This document shows positions 16,169-24,460 of a stretch of DNA of 50,207 nucleotides, in pieces (position 1 is the first letter of the stretch; each line of letters starts with the position of its first letter). This DNA comes from Azospirillum humicireducens (lineage in GTDB: Bacteria > Pseudomonadota > Alphaproteobacteria > Azospirillales > Azospirillaceae). The position numbers and the translations under genes were made by a program. The notes under the pieces were generated by a model that had not been told where the DNA came from, made no database searches, and worked only from the letters and a program-made list of their open reading frames with translations. The stretch is from the NCBI RefSeq assembly GCF_001639105.2, contig NZ_CP028903.1, positions 248,231-298,437 of the forward strand, given 5' to 3'.

Positions 16169-17173
16169 ATGACCACGCACCCCGACGACAGCAGCGTTCC
16201 CGCCCGGCTGTTCGACCTGATCCAGGCGCCGCTGCGCTGGCAGCTTGTGGCGGTCGGTCTGGAATTCGCCCTGTTCGACCGGCTGGCCACGCCCGCGACG
16301 GCGGCCGATCTGGCGGCCGATCTGGCACTCGACGCCGGACGCCTCGGCTTCGTCCTCGACGCGCTGGCCGCCATGGAACTGCTGGTCAAGGCCGATGGCC
16401 GCTACCGCCTCGCGGACGAAGCCTCGCCCTATCTGCGCACCGACGGCCCGCGGTCCCTGCGCGACCTGCTGACCACCCTCCCCCGCCTGCGGCACGGCGA
16501 CGTGGCGGCATTGCTGCGCGGGGAGACCGCCGACGCGCCGCTCGACATGACCGCGCCGGAGTTCTGGGACCGCTCCGCCTTCAGCCTGCGTTCCTTCCAT
16601 CGCGGCATGGGGGCGGCGGCCATGATGGCGGTGTTGGAAAGCCTGCCGGAATGGCCCTCCGCCCGGCGGTTCCTCGATGTCGGCGCCGGATCGGAGACGC
16701 TGTCGCTGACGGTCGCGGAGCGGCGGCCGGACATGACCGCCACGGTGGTCGACCTGCCGCCGATGGCGAGCCGGATCGCCGGACGGCTGGACACCGCCGG
16801 AGCGGCGGGCCGGCGCGTCGCGGTGATCGCGGGCGACTTCAACGACACGGAGTGGGGCGGCGGGTACGACGTGATCTGGGCGTCGCTGACGCTCTACTAC
16901 GCCCGCGACCTCGTGGCGCTGCTGGCCAAGGCCCGGCGGGCGCTGGCGCCGGGCGGCGTCTTCGTCAGCCTGCACGAGGGGCTGACGGCGGAGCGCACCC
17001 AACCGGAAACCCACGTCGTCGGCCGGCTGGCGGCGGCCCTGCGCGGGCAGGGCCGCTCCTTCGATCGGGGAGCCATCGCGGCGGCGCTGTCGGCCGCCGG
17101 CTTCGCCCGTGTGGACAGCCGGGACGTCGCGACCGCCTTCGGCCCGTTCCGGCTGGACTGCGGGCGGGGGTAG
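16169..17173 (+). CDS. SAM-dependent methyltransferase of the O-methyltransferase (winged-helix dimer) type
   Basis: 334 residues from ATG 16169; a GTG at 16160 overlapping the receptor stop (GTGA) is an alternative with better AAGGCGG spacing. Residues 10-100 look like the N-terminal winged-helix dimerisation domain (QLVAVGLEFALFDRLATPATAADLAA). The Rossmann part follows: FLDVGAGSETLSL (motif I, with SET where GxG is usual), TVVDLPPMA, GDFNDTEWGGGYDVIWASLTLYY, and LAPGGVFVSLHE. It is translationally linked to a TonB receptor, an uncommon partner. It might modify an imported siderophore or ligand, or make a chelator from a host metabolite; both are speculation. The C-terminal residues complete the fold, so the gene looks intact. 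Confidence 0.75.
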   Translation: MTTHPDDSSVPARLFDLIQAPLRWQLVAVGLEFALFDRLATPATAADLAADLALDAGRLGFVLDALAAMELLVKADGRYRLADEASPYLRTDGPRSLRDLLTTLPRLRHGDVAALLRGETADAPLDMTAPEFWDRSAFSLRSFHRGMGAAAMMAVLESLPEWPSARRFLDVGAGSETLSLTVAERRPDMTATVVDLPPMASRIAGRLDTAGAAGRRVAVIAGDFNDTEWGGGYDVIWASLTLYYARDLVALLAKARRALAPGGVFVSLHEGLTAERTQPETHVVGRLAAALRGQGRSFDRGAIAAALSAAGFARVDSRDVATAFGPFRLDCGRG

Positions 17174-17190
17174 GCGTTCAGCACCCCGCC
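17163..17190. terminator. Hairpin between convergent methyltransferase and CDF genes
   Basis: GGCGGGG and CCCCGCC form a 7-bp stem with a 14-base loop spanning the 4-bp gap between the converging stop codons. It could serve both directions. It has no T-run, so the call is tentative. Confidence 0.35.
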
Positions 17191-18176
17191 TCGCCGGGAC
17201 AGCGCCGCACCTCGACGACCGGATGGACCAGCCCCAGCCCGGCGGGGAGCAGAGCCTTGTAATGCTCCGGGCTGTGCGGTTCGTGGCTGACCACCGACAG
17301 CACCGTCGTGAACAGCCCCGGACCGATCGACCAGACATGCAGGTCGGCGATGCGGGAATCGCCGTCCGCCTCGATGGCGCCGCGCACCGCCTCGCGCAGG
17401 TCGGCCGGCGCCTCCTGGTCGAGCAGCACCCGGCCGGTGTCGCGCAGCAGGCCCCAGGACCAGCGGGCGATCACCGCCGCGCCGACGATGCCCATCGCCG
17501 GGTCCAGCCAGGACGCGCCCAGATGCTTGCCACCCAGCAGCGCCAGCACAGCCAGCACCGACGTCGCGATGTCGGCGAGCACATGCAGGATGGCGCCCCG
17601 CAGATTGTGGTCGTGCTCCTCGTGCGCATGGCCGTGGCCGTGGCCGTGATGGTGGTCATGGCCGTGGCCATGATGGTGATCATGGCCGTGATGGTGATGC
17701 TCCGCATCGTCGCCCGACGGACCGCGCATCAGGATGGCTGCGCTCGCGATGTTGACGGCCAGACCGACCAGCGTGACCACCAGCGCCTGGTCGAAGGAGA
17801 TCGCCACCGGATCGACCAGCCGGTGCAGGCTCTCCCACAGCATCAGCAGGGTGACGAAGACCAGCAGCAGCGCACTGGCGAATCCGGCCAGCGCGTTCAC
17901 CTTGCCGGTGCCGAAGCTGAAAGCCCGGTTGCGGGCGTGGCGGCGGGCAAAGACGTAGGCGAGCAGCGAAATGCCCAGCGCCGCCGCATGCGAGGCCATG
18001 TGCAGGCCGTCGGTCAGCAGCGCGATGGATCCGAAGGCGACGCCCGCAGCCACCTCCGCCACCATGGTCACGGCGGTCAGCGCCACCACCAGAAGCGTGC
18101 GGAACTCGGCCGGCCGGACACGGTCCTGGCCGAAGCCGTGGTCATGGGTCCAGGCGTCGATCGTCTTCGTGTGCAT
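17178..18176 (-). CDS. dmeF: CDF-family metal cation exporter, DmeF-like, with His-rich loop
   Basis: 332 residues with six predicted membrane segments and typical CDF features: LTDGLHMASHAAALG (metal site in segment 2), NRAFSFGTGKVNALAGF, and LHVLADIATSVLAV (metal site in segment 5). Between segments 4 and 5 lies a loop of about 35 residues made mostly of His, Gly and Asp, encoded by near-repeats of CATGGCCACGG-like units around 17620-17700. Such loops bind metal and tune specificity; DmeF proteins export cobalt or nickel, other CDFs zinc or iron. The cytoplasmic C-terminal domain ends VVEVRRCPGEAGC. It is divergent from AraC regulator 2 and the region between them holds a Fur box, so iron may affect its expression. 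Metal identity is not proven. Confidence 0.85.
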   Translation of the reverse strand: MHTKTIDAWTHDHGFGQDRVRPAEFRTLLVVALTAVTMVAEVAAGVAFGSIALLTDGLHMASHAAALGISLLAYVFARRHARNRAFSFGTGKVNALAGFASALLLVFVTLLMLWESLHRLVDPVAISFDQALVVTLVGLAVNIASAAILMRGPSGDDAEHHHHGHDHHHGHGHDHHHGHGHGHAHEEHDHNLRGAILHVLADIATSVLAVLALLGGKHLGASWLDPAMGIVGAAVIARWSWGLLRDTGRVLLDQEAPADLREAVRGAIEADGDSRIADLHVWSIGPGLFTTVLSVVSHEPHSPEHYKALLPAGLGLVHPVVEVRRCPGEAGC

Positions 18177-18250
18177 CGGCGTTTGCTTCCTTCTCGATTA
18201 GGACCGGATCAGTCCAGAATGCCTCCCGGCGTCATGGATCCGCAACGGAA

Positions 18251-18279
18251 TTGCGGTTGATAATGATTCTCATTATGCT
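18251..18279 (+). promoter_or_regulatory. Fur box overlapping the promoter of AraC regulator 2
   Basis: Positions 18259-18277 match the 19-bp E. coli Fur consensus at about 16 positions (GATAATGAT, then TCATTAT). It lies inside a good promoter: TTGCGG at 18251, 17-bp spacer, TATGCT at 18274-18279. Fur binding would directly block RNA polymerase. It also sits in the 153-bp gap to the divergent CDF exporter gene. Confidence 0.75.
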
Positions 18280-18329
18280 GTGTCCGGCCCGCTCCCTGGA
18301 GGCGTGGCGCGTCGCGGTGGGGGTTGGGG

Positions 18330-19352
18330 ATGAAAGCGGGCCTGATGCAGAAGATCGTCGTCGATCACGGTTCGGCGGGCGTCCGCCGACGCTGGACCAC
18401 CGCTGCTCAGCCGCGTTCGGTGGTTCGCCATTCCGGACCGTTGATGCCGGGCATCGAGGGGCACATGAAGCGCACGCTGGTGCGCGACGGCATGGCGGTG
18501 ACGACCTGCGACTTCACGACCACCAGCACGGTCGAGGGCAGCGTCCACGGCCACGCCAGCCTTTCCATCGCAGTGTTCCTGAAGGCCGGAGGCGTCACCG
18601 GGGTGGCGCCGGACGGGCCGGTCATGCCCTACCGCGACGGCCATCTCTATGTGTTCCTGTCGAACCGCAGCGCCTGGGGCCGGTTCCATCTGCCGCCGGG
18701 CCAGCGCATGACGATGGCGGAACTGCGCATCGACTGGGATGTCCTGGGTGGCATGCTCGACCCGTGCGCATTCACCTCCACCATGGCCGGCGCGCTGGAC
18801 CTGTATGCGGAGGATCTCGACGGGGTGTGGATGGGCTGTGCGCCCGCCCCGCGCGAGATGATCCTGGCGACGGAGCGGCTGCTCCAGGGCACGGTGGCCG
18901 AGCGCGCCGACGCACTGTTCGTGGAGGGCAAGGCGCTGGAGCTGCTGGCCCTGGCGCTCGACCGGCTGACCACCGCCCAAGGGCGCCCGCCCCGTCCGCC
19001 CGAACCGAGCCTGCTCGACCGGCGTCGGGTGAAGGCGGCGCGCGACCTGATGGTCGAGGACATCGCCCATGGCTGGACCATCGCCGAACTGGCCCGCGTC
19101 GCCGGGGTGAACGAGAAGAAGCTGAAGCACGGCTTCCGGACTCTCTACGATGCGTCGGTCCACCAGTATCTCCAGGACATGCGGATGAAGCGGGCGGCCG
19201 ATCTGCTGGGGCGGCAGGCGGCCAGCGTGACCGAGGTGTCGCTGATGGTCGGCTATGCCAATCCGAGCCACTTCGCCAAGCTGTTCCGCCGCTATTACGG
19301 CGTCGCCCCCAGCGCCTACACCGCCACGCCCGGCGGAGCGGCGTCCGGCTGA
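18330..19352 (+). CDS. AraC-family regulator 2 (PchR/YbtA type)
   Basis: 340 residues from ATG 18330, preceded by a G-rich stretch; ATG 18345 is a possible later start. The C-terminal AraC domain is complete: GWTIAELARVAGVNEKKLKHGFRTLY, then VHQYLQDMRMKRAADLL and SVTEVSLMVGYANPSHFAKLFRRYYGVAPSAY. The N-terminal sensing half resembles regulators 1 and 3 in layout. Its 3' end overlaps the convergent MFS permease 2 gene by 37 bp, and receptor 2 lies just beyond, so this is the presumed activator of the receptor-2/MFS-2 operon. Transcription likely begins at a Fur-covered promoter (18251-18279). Confidence 0.88.
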   Translation: MKAGLMQKIVVDHGSAGVRRRWTTAAQPRSVVRHSGPLMPGIEGHMKRTLVRDGMAVTTCDFTTTSTVEGSVHGHASLSIAVFLKAGGVTGVAPDGPVMPYRDGHLYVFLSNRSAWGRFHLPPGQRMTMAELRIDWDVLGGMLDPCAFTSTMAGALDLYAEDLDGVWMGCAPAPREMILATERLLQGTVAERADALFVEGKALELLALALDRLTTAQGRPPRPPEPSLLDRRRVKAARDLMVEDIAHGWTIAELARVAGVNEKKLKHGFRTLYDASVHQYLQDMRMKRAADLLGRQAASVTEVSLMVGYANPSHFAKLFRRYYGVAPSAYTATPGGAASG

Positions 19353-20560
19353 ACGGCGCCGATCCGCGCCCGCAGCGCCGGCAGCAGCGCCGCCGCCGCC
19401 AAGGCGGCCCCGGCGGCGAGGCCGAAGCCGGCCTTGTAGCCCAGGGTTCCCGCCAGCAGCGCCCCGCCATAGCCGGCCAGCGCCGCGACCATCGCGTCGG
19501 CGCATTGGAACAGCGTGAAATCCACCCCGGCCTGCCGCAGGGATGTCCAACCCATCATCGCCGTGTAGAGGACGACGAAGGCCGCCCCGGTCACGGCGGC
19601 CAGCGCCAGCAGCAGCCCGACCAACGCCGCGACGGGCAGGCCGGGAACCAGCGCCGCCGCCAGCAGGGCGAGGAAGACCGCCGCCTCGACCAGCACCGCC
19701 GGCCCCAGCAGCGCATCGGCGCCCCAGCGCCGCGCCGCCAGCCCGGCCAGCAGCGCCCCCAGCAGACTGGCCGCCGTGCCGGCGACGCCGTGTAACATCC
19801 CCAGCAGGGCAAGGTCGAAGCCCCGGTCGATCAGGAAGGGCGCCATCAGCCCCTGCACGATCCGCAAGCCCGGCTGGAAGACCATCACGACGACCAGCCC
19901 CCAGCGCACGTCCGGCCGAGCGAAGGCCGCCGCCAGCGATGGGCGGTGCCGGTTTCCGCTCCGGTCCTCACCGAGAGAGGCAAGCGGCGGCTCGGGCGTC
20001 AACAGGACCGGCAGAGTCAGCAGAACCAGCAGCCCGACCATGGCGCACACCGCCGCAGTCCAGCCCGCGCGATCCACCAGCACCAGGAACAGGCCGCCGC
20101 CCAGCATCATCCCGGCATAGCCGCCGCCCACCTGCACCGCGCCGCCCCAGCCGCGCGTGGCGGGAGCCAGACGCTCCACCGTGAAGCCGTCGCAGGCGAT
20201 GTCCACCGTCGCCACCACCACCGCGACGGCGGCAAGCAGCAGGAACAGGGCCAGCGGCGCCTCGCGCGGCGACAGCGCCGCCAGCAGGACGAGCAGGGCG
20301 AACGCCACCCCCTGCCCGGCCAGGATGATCGGCCGCGACCGCCGGATGCCGCCGGGCCGTTGGCGAAACCGCTCGACGGCGGGCGCCCACAGGAATTTCA
20401 ATGCCCAGGGCAGCATGAACAGCGACACCAGACCGACCAGCTCCAGCCCGGCGCCATGGCTGCGCAGGACGGCGGGCAGGGCCTGGAAGCTCATGCCGCC
20501 GATGGCGCTCTGGGTCGTGTAGATCCCCGCGACCGTCAGCAACACCCGCGCGGCGCCCAT
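19316..20560 (-). CDS. MFS permease 2 (AmpG/PAT-like, siderophore cluster)
   Basis: 414 residues, about 12 hydrophobic segments. The start KFLWAPAVERF motif after segment 2 and VATVDIACDGFTVERL in the middle resemble AmpG/acetyl-CoA-transporter-type MFS proteins, which include YbtX-, FptX- and RhtX-type siderophore permeases. ATG 20560 overlaps the stop codon of TonB receptor 2 by one base (TGATG), so the two are translated as a unit. Expected function: ferri-siderophore transport across the inner membrane, in parallel or as an alternative to the nearby ABC pair. Its 3' end overlaps convergent AraC regulator 2. Confidence 0.85.
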   Translation of the reverse strand: MGAARVLLTVAGIYTTQSAIGGMSFQALPAVLRSHGAGLELVGLVSLFMLPWALKFLWAPAVERFRQRPGGIRRSRPIILAGQGVAFALLVLLAALSPREAPLALFLLLAAVAVVVATVDIACDGFTVERLAPATRGWGGAVQVGGGYAGMMLGGGLFLVLVDRAGWTAAVCAMVGLLVLLTLPVLLTPEPPLASLGEDRSGNRHRPSLAAAFARPDVRWGLVVVMVFQPGLRIVQGLMAPFLIDRGFDLALLGMLHGVAGTAASLLGALLAGLAARRWGADALLGPAVLVEAAVFLALLAAALVPGLPVAALVGLLLALAAVTGAAFVVLYTAMMGWTSLRQAGVDFTLFQCADAMVAALAGYGGALLAGTLGYKAGFGLAAGAALAAAALLPALRARIGAVQPDAAPPGVAV

Positions 20561-22602
20561 CAGAAGCGGTACCGGCCGCTGACGCCGATCAGGCGCCCCT
20601 GCCCGACCGTGCTGCGCACGTCGCCGGCCCCGAACCGGAAGCTGGAGGTGCGGTAGACCTTGTCCGTCAGATTGTCGCCGAAGACGCTGAGCGACATCCC
20701 GTTGTCGAGCGCCAGATCGACCGAGGCGTCGAACAGCGTGTAGCCCGCCTGTTGCAGGCTGTTGGCCTCGTCGAAATAGGTGCGCGAATAATAGCGCCCG
20801 CCGCCGCGCAGGCTGAGTTCGCCCGGAATTCCCGTCTGCGGGATCACGTAGCGCGCCGACAGCCGCAGCGTGGTGTCGGGGGCGTAGGGCACCCGCTTGC
20901 CGTCGTAGCTGACGCCCGTCTGCGGATCGCGCGAATCGGTGAACTCCGACCGGCCGACGGTGGCGCCGGCATCCAGCGTCAGCCCGTCCAGCGGCGTGGT
21001 CCGCAGATCCAGCTCGATGCCCTTGCTCTCGGCCTCGCCGGCGTTGCGCAGCACCTGCATGCCGACCGGCCCGACATAGATCTGCTTGTCGTTGGAGCGG
21101 ATCCAATAGACCGCCGCGCCACCTTCCAGGATGCCGGGCAGCAGGGCGCCGCGCCAGCCCGCCTCGATGTTGGTCGATGTCTCGGATTTGTAGGCCACGG
21201 CGTCGGCGACGCTGGACACGGTGTGGTTGAAGCCGCCCGGCTTGAAGCCCCGGCTGACCAGCGCGTAGAGCCGGTGGTCCGGCGTCACCTGCCAGCCGAA
21301 GGCCAGCTTGGGCGAGACGTTGCCGAAACTGGCGTCGGCGGAAAAGCCGTAGCCGCCCGGCGCGCCGCGCCGGTAGTCGATCGACGATTCCTCCCGCGAC
21401 CAGCGCAGGCCGCCGGTGACGTCCACCGTCGGCGTGACCTTGTAGGTGATCTCGCCGAAGGCGGCATAGGAGCGGCTGTCCACGTCGTTGACCGAGGCGC
21501 CCATGTAGCCGGGATAGCCCGGTTCGCGCCGCGTGAAATCGGTGTCCTGGACGAAGCCGCCGATCACACCGGACAGCGGGCCGGAACCGCCCCAGGCCAG
21601 ACGCAGCTCCTCGGACACCGTCCGCTGATCCTCGGGCGTGTCGCTGCCGAAGATGCGGCGGGTCATCGTCCGCTTCTGGAGGGAGGTGACGCTGGTCAGC
21701 ACCGCCCCGCCGAAATCATAGCTGCCGGTCAGCCCGAAGCTGTTCACCGTACGGTCGAGCAGCGGCAAGCCGCCCTCGGTCACGCTGTCGACGGTGCGAT
21801 CCTTCAGGCTGGACTCCTTGACATAGAGTTCCTCGTGGCTGCGCAGCCGCTCGCGCTGGGCGGTCGCCATCACGTCGAGCGGTCCGCCGACCGGCGCGTA
21901 GCGCAGCCGCGCCCGCCCAACCCAGGTCGTGCCGTCGTCGATGTCGGAGCCCAGCCCGCCCGTATCGTCGATGCTGCCGAGCCGGTCGCGCAGATGCACG
22001 GCGACATCGCCGTACAGCATGCCGGGCACCAGGGCGAGGCCGGCGATGGCCTCCACCGTGCGGTCCTGGTTGGACAGGGTTCCGGACGTGGCGGCGACCG
22101 GCCGGTCGTCCGGCTTGCGGGTGACGATGTTCAGCACGCCGCCATGGGCGCCGCGGCCGTACAGCGTCCCCTGCGGGCCGCGCAACAGCTCCACCCGCTC
22201 GACATCCACCAGCTCCTGCGTGAAATAGGCCTGGTCCTGGGCCACGCCGTCGACATAGACCTGGACCGCCGGGTTGTAATAGTCGGGCGACGAGACGCCG
22301 CGCACCGTCACGTTGGCATAGGCGCCGTTGCCCCGGCTGCGGATCAGCAGGCCGGGAAACACGCGCTCCAGATCCTCGACCTTCGCGACATGGGCCTGCT
22401 CCAGATCCTCGGCGGTGCGGACGGCGACCGCGCCGTCCACCTCGGCCAGCCGCTGGGGCCGCTTGTTGGCGGTCACCGATATGGAGTCGAGGCGCAGCGG
22501 TTCGGACGCGCCCGCCGGGGCCGTCTGGGCCGCGGCCGGCAGCGCCCACAACAGAAGGCCGGCGGCGGCCGTGCCGCGCAGCAGGAAGGAACGGGTCGCC
22601 AT
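20560..22602 (-). CDS. TonB-dependent siderophore receptor 2
   Basis: 680 residues from ATG 22602 (GGAG 12 bases upstream; a GTG at 22614 is possible but has no room for a binding site). Signal peptide about residues 1-26 ending AAAQ. TonB-box-like segment LDSISVTAN, then the plug with VEDLERVFPGLLIRSRG, TVRGVSSPDYYN and VELLRGPQGTLYGRGAHGG, followed by a barrel ending VSGRYRF with the terminal phenylalanine needed for outer-membrane insertion. No STN domain. It follows the ABC pair on the same strand after a 129-bp gap that contains a Fur/Mur-type box, a 21-bp-spaced direct repeat and a TAGTCC -10, so it has its own regulated promoter. FyuA/FptA-like by context; ligand unknown. Confidence 0.92.
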   Translation of the reverse strand: MATRSFLLRGTAAAGLLLWALPAAAQTAPAGASEPLRLDSISVTANKRPQRLAEVDGAVAVRTAEDLEQAHVAKVEDLERVFPGLLIRSRGNGAYANVTVRGVSSPDYYNPAVQVYVDGVAQDQAYFTQELVDVERVELLRGPQGTLYGRGAHGGVLNIVTRKPDDRPVAATSGTLSNQDRTVEAIAGLALVPGMLYGDVAVHLRDRLGSIDDTGGLGSDIDDGTTWVGRARLRYAPVGGPLDVMATAQRERLRSHEELYVKESSLKDRTVDSVTEGGLPLLDRTVNSFGLTGSYDFGGAVLTSVTSLQKRTMTRRIFGSDTPEDQRTVSEELRLAWGGSGPLSGVIGGFVQDTDFTRREPGYPGYMGASVNDVDSRSYAAFGEITYKVTPTVDVTGGLRWSREESSIDYRRGAPGGYGFSADASFGNVSPKLAFGWQVTPDHRLYALVSRGFKPGGFNHTVSSVADAVAYKSETSTNIEAGWRGALLPGILEGGAAVYWIRSNDKQIYVGPVGMQVLRNAGEAESKGIELDLRTTPLDGLTLDAGATVGRSEFTDSRDPQTGVSYDGKRVPYAPDTTLRLSARYVIPQTGIPGELSLRGGGRYYSRTYFDEANSLQQAGYTLFDASVDLALDNGMSLSVFGDNLTDKVYRTSSFRFGAGDVRSTVGQGRLIGVSGRYRF

Positions 22603-22640
22603 GACGATATGCACTCCAGAAAGACGGCTCGATGCCGCAA

Positions 22641-22704
22641 GGACTAGGCGCGGGAGAGCGGCGGCGCTAACGCGAACGGGGCCGCCAATACCGTGATCGG
22701 GACC
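22641..22704 (-). promoter_or_regulatory. AraC-type direct repeat and -10 before TonB receptor 2
   Basis: On the minus strand, GGTCCCGATCACGGTA (22704-22689) and GGCCCCGTTCGCGTTA (22683-22668) match at 12 of 16 positions with exactly 21 bp between starts. TAGTCC begins at 22646, 37 bp after the start of the second copy. The layout parallels the other receptor promoters, with a different box sequence, as expected for a different AraC protein (regulator 2). Confidence 0.5.
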
Positions 22705-22708
22705 AAAT

Positions 22709-22723
22709 TGCGATTCATTCGCA
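22709..22723. promoter_or_regulatory. Fur/Mur-type box before TonB receptor 2
   Basis: TGCGATTCATTCGCA is an inverted repeat with perfect 5-bp arms (TGCGA/TCGCA) around a 5-bp centre and fits the TGC-N9-GCA layout of alphaproteobacterial Fur/Mur sites. It stands 5 bp upstream of the direct repeat and about 60 bp upstream of the -10 of receptor 2. Confidence 0.6.
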
Positions 22724-22731
22724 TCTGCCCC

Positions 22732-24456
22732 TCATGGCAGGCCCCGCCAGCCCAGCATGTTTTCATAGCGCGCCCACAGCCGGGCATAGGCGCCGTTCCG
22801 TCCGATCAGCGCGGCGTGGGATCCCTGCTCGACGATCCGGCCGCGCTCCAGCACCAGGATGGAATCGGCCTCGGCGACGGAGCGCAGGCGGTGGGCCACC
22901 ACCAGCACCGTCTTGCCGGGCAGCAGCGCGCCCAGCGCCCGCTGGGCCAGCGCCTCGTTGCGCGGGTCCAGCGCCGATGTCGCCTCGTCCAGCAGGACGA
23001 TGGGCGCGTCCTTCAGGATGGCGCGGGCGAGCGCGACACGCTGCCGCTCGCCGCCCGACAGGGTGTGCCCGCGGTCGCCCAGAACCGTGTCGTAGCCCTG
23101 CGGCAGGGCGGAGATGAAGCCGTGGCACTGGGCCGCCTCGGCGGCGGCGGTCACCGCGTCGTCCGGCGCGTCGGGCCGGCCGATCCGGATGTTCTCGCGC
23201 AGCGTGCCGGCGATCAGGAACACCTCCTGCGACACCACGGCGAGGCAGGAGGCCCGCGTTTCCTCGTCCATGTCGCGCAGATCGACGCCGCCGATGCGGA
23301 TGGCGCCCTCCGTCACGTCCCAGGAGCGGGTCAGCAGGCGCAGCAGCGTGCTTTTCCCGGCGCCCGACGGCCCGACCACCGCGACCACCCCGCCCTGCGG
23401 CACGGCGAAGGACACCTCCGTCAGGATGGCATCGCCGCCCTGCCGGAAGCCGACGCGGTCGAAGGCCACGTCGAACCGCTCGGGACTCCGGGGGGTTGCG
23501 GGTTCGGGCAGGACGGGCTCCGTCAGGACGGCCTGGATGCGGGTCAGCGACGCATCCATCAGCTCCAGCATGGCCGCGAACTCGGTGAACTCGTGAACGG
23601 GGGCGAAGACGCGGAGCGCGACGAACCAGACCAGCAGGAACTGTGCCGGGTCGAGCCCGCCGCCCAGCAGCCCATGCACCGCCCAGGCTCCGGCCGCCAG
23701 CGCCCCGGCGTCGAGCAGCACCGGAAAGCCCATCGAGGCGCGGACATAGGTGGCGGTAAGCCCCTTGGCCGCATCGCGGTGCCCCGCCGTCGCCCGTTCG
23801 AGCCGCCCCACCGGCAAGCCGGGGTCGAAGCCCTTGACGACACGCATCCCCTGGAGGAGTTCCAGCACGGCCCCGCCCATCCGGCCACGCCACGCCGCGC
23901 CTTGCGCCGCCTCGCGCGCCAGCCGGCGGGACGACCGGCGCTGGACCAGGACGGCGACGGGAATCCCCAGCACCAGCAACCCGGCCAGCCGCGCGTCAAC
24001 CCAGGCGCAACCCGCCAGCAGGATCGCCGTCATCGCCAGCCCGGCGACGGTGCGGCCGAAGATCAGCGAGGGAACCTGCTCGATGGTGGTCACGTCCTGC
24101 ATCAGCAGGGCGGTCAGGTCGCCGCTGTCGCGCCGCTTGACCTCGCCCAGCGGCAAACGCCGCAGATGCCGCGCGAGATCGAGCCGCAGCCGGCAGGTCA
24201 GCCGCGTCCCGGCCTCCGCCCCCAGCCGCGTCGCACCGTAGAACAGCACCCCCTGCGCAGCGAAGGCGCCGGCCAGCACCAGCGCGACGACGCCCGGCGA
24301 CGGAAGGGCGCCGCCGGACAGCAGGCCCCGCGCCAGCCAATAGACCACGCCCAGCGGCACGGCGGCGGCCAGCATCTCGGCGAATTTGGCGGCGCCGGCG
24401 GCGGCCAGCAGGCCGCGTTCCGGCACGGCCAGCCGGAAAAGCTTCACGATCAGCAT
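22732..24456 (-). CDS. ABC half-transporter, YbtQ-like, with canonical D-loop
   Basis: 574 residues from ATG 24456, 4 bp after the previous stop and 10 bases after GGAGG. Residues 1-~310 form a six-helix exporter-type membrane domain; residues ~335-574 form the ATPase with Walker A GPSGAGKST, Q-loop, signature LSGGERQRVALARA, Walker B and catalytic Glu in VLLDEATSALD, and H-loop VVAHRL. Half-transporters of this fold next to AraC, MFS and TonB genes are known in the yersiniabactin (YbtPQ), pyochelin (PchHI) and mycobactin (IrtAB) systems; YbtPQ and IrtAB import iron-siderophore despite their exporter fold. It pairs with the upstream gene to make a heterodimer. Siderophore import is the best inference; drug or lipid export cannot be excluded. 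Confidence 0.88.
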   Translation of the reverse strand: MLIVKLFRLAVPERGLLAAAGAAKFAEMLAAAVPLGVVYWLARGLLSGGALPSPGVVALVLAGAFAAQGVLFYGATRLGAEAGTRLTCRLRLDLARHLRRLPLGEVKRRDSGDLTALLMQDVTTIEQVPSLIFGRTVAGLAMTAILLAGCAWVDARLAGLLVLGIPVAVLVQRRSSRRLAREAAQGAAWRGRMGGAVLELLQGMRVVKGFDPGLPVGRLERATAGHRDAAKGLTATYVRASMGFPVLLDAGALAAGAWAVHGLLGGGLDPAQFLLVWFVALRVFAPVHEFTEFAAMLELMDASLTRIQAVLTEPVLPEPATPRSPERFDVAFDRVGFRQGGDAILTEVSFAVPQGGVVAVVGPSGAGKSTLLRLLTRSWDVTEGAIRIGGVDLRDMDEETRASCLAVVSQEVFLIAGTLRENIRIGRPDAPDDAVTAAAEAAQCHGFISALPQGYDTVLGDRGHTLSGGERQRVALARAILKDAPIVLLDEATSALDPRNEALAQRALGALLPGKTVLVVAHRLRSVAEADSILVLERGRIVEQGSHAALIGRNGAYARLWARYENMLGWRGLP

Positions 24457-24460
24457 GCGG

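Noticed and set aside
14022..16328. Minus-strand frame opposite TonB receptor 1
   Set aside because: Shadow frame; the plus strand has a complete receptor.
17620..17700. Short near-tandem repeats that might suggest a CRISPR-like or minisatellite array
   Set aside because: They encode the His-rich loop of the CDF exporter and lack regular spacers.
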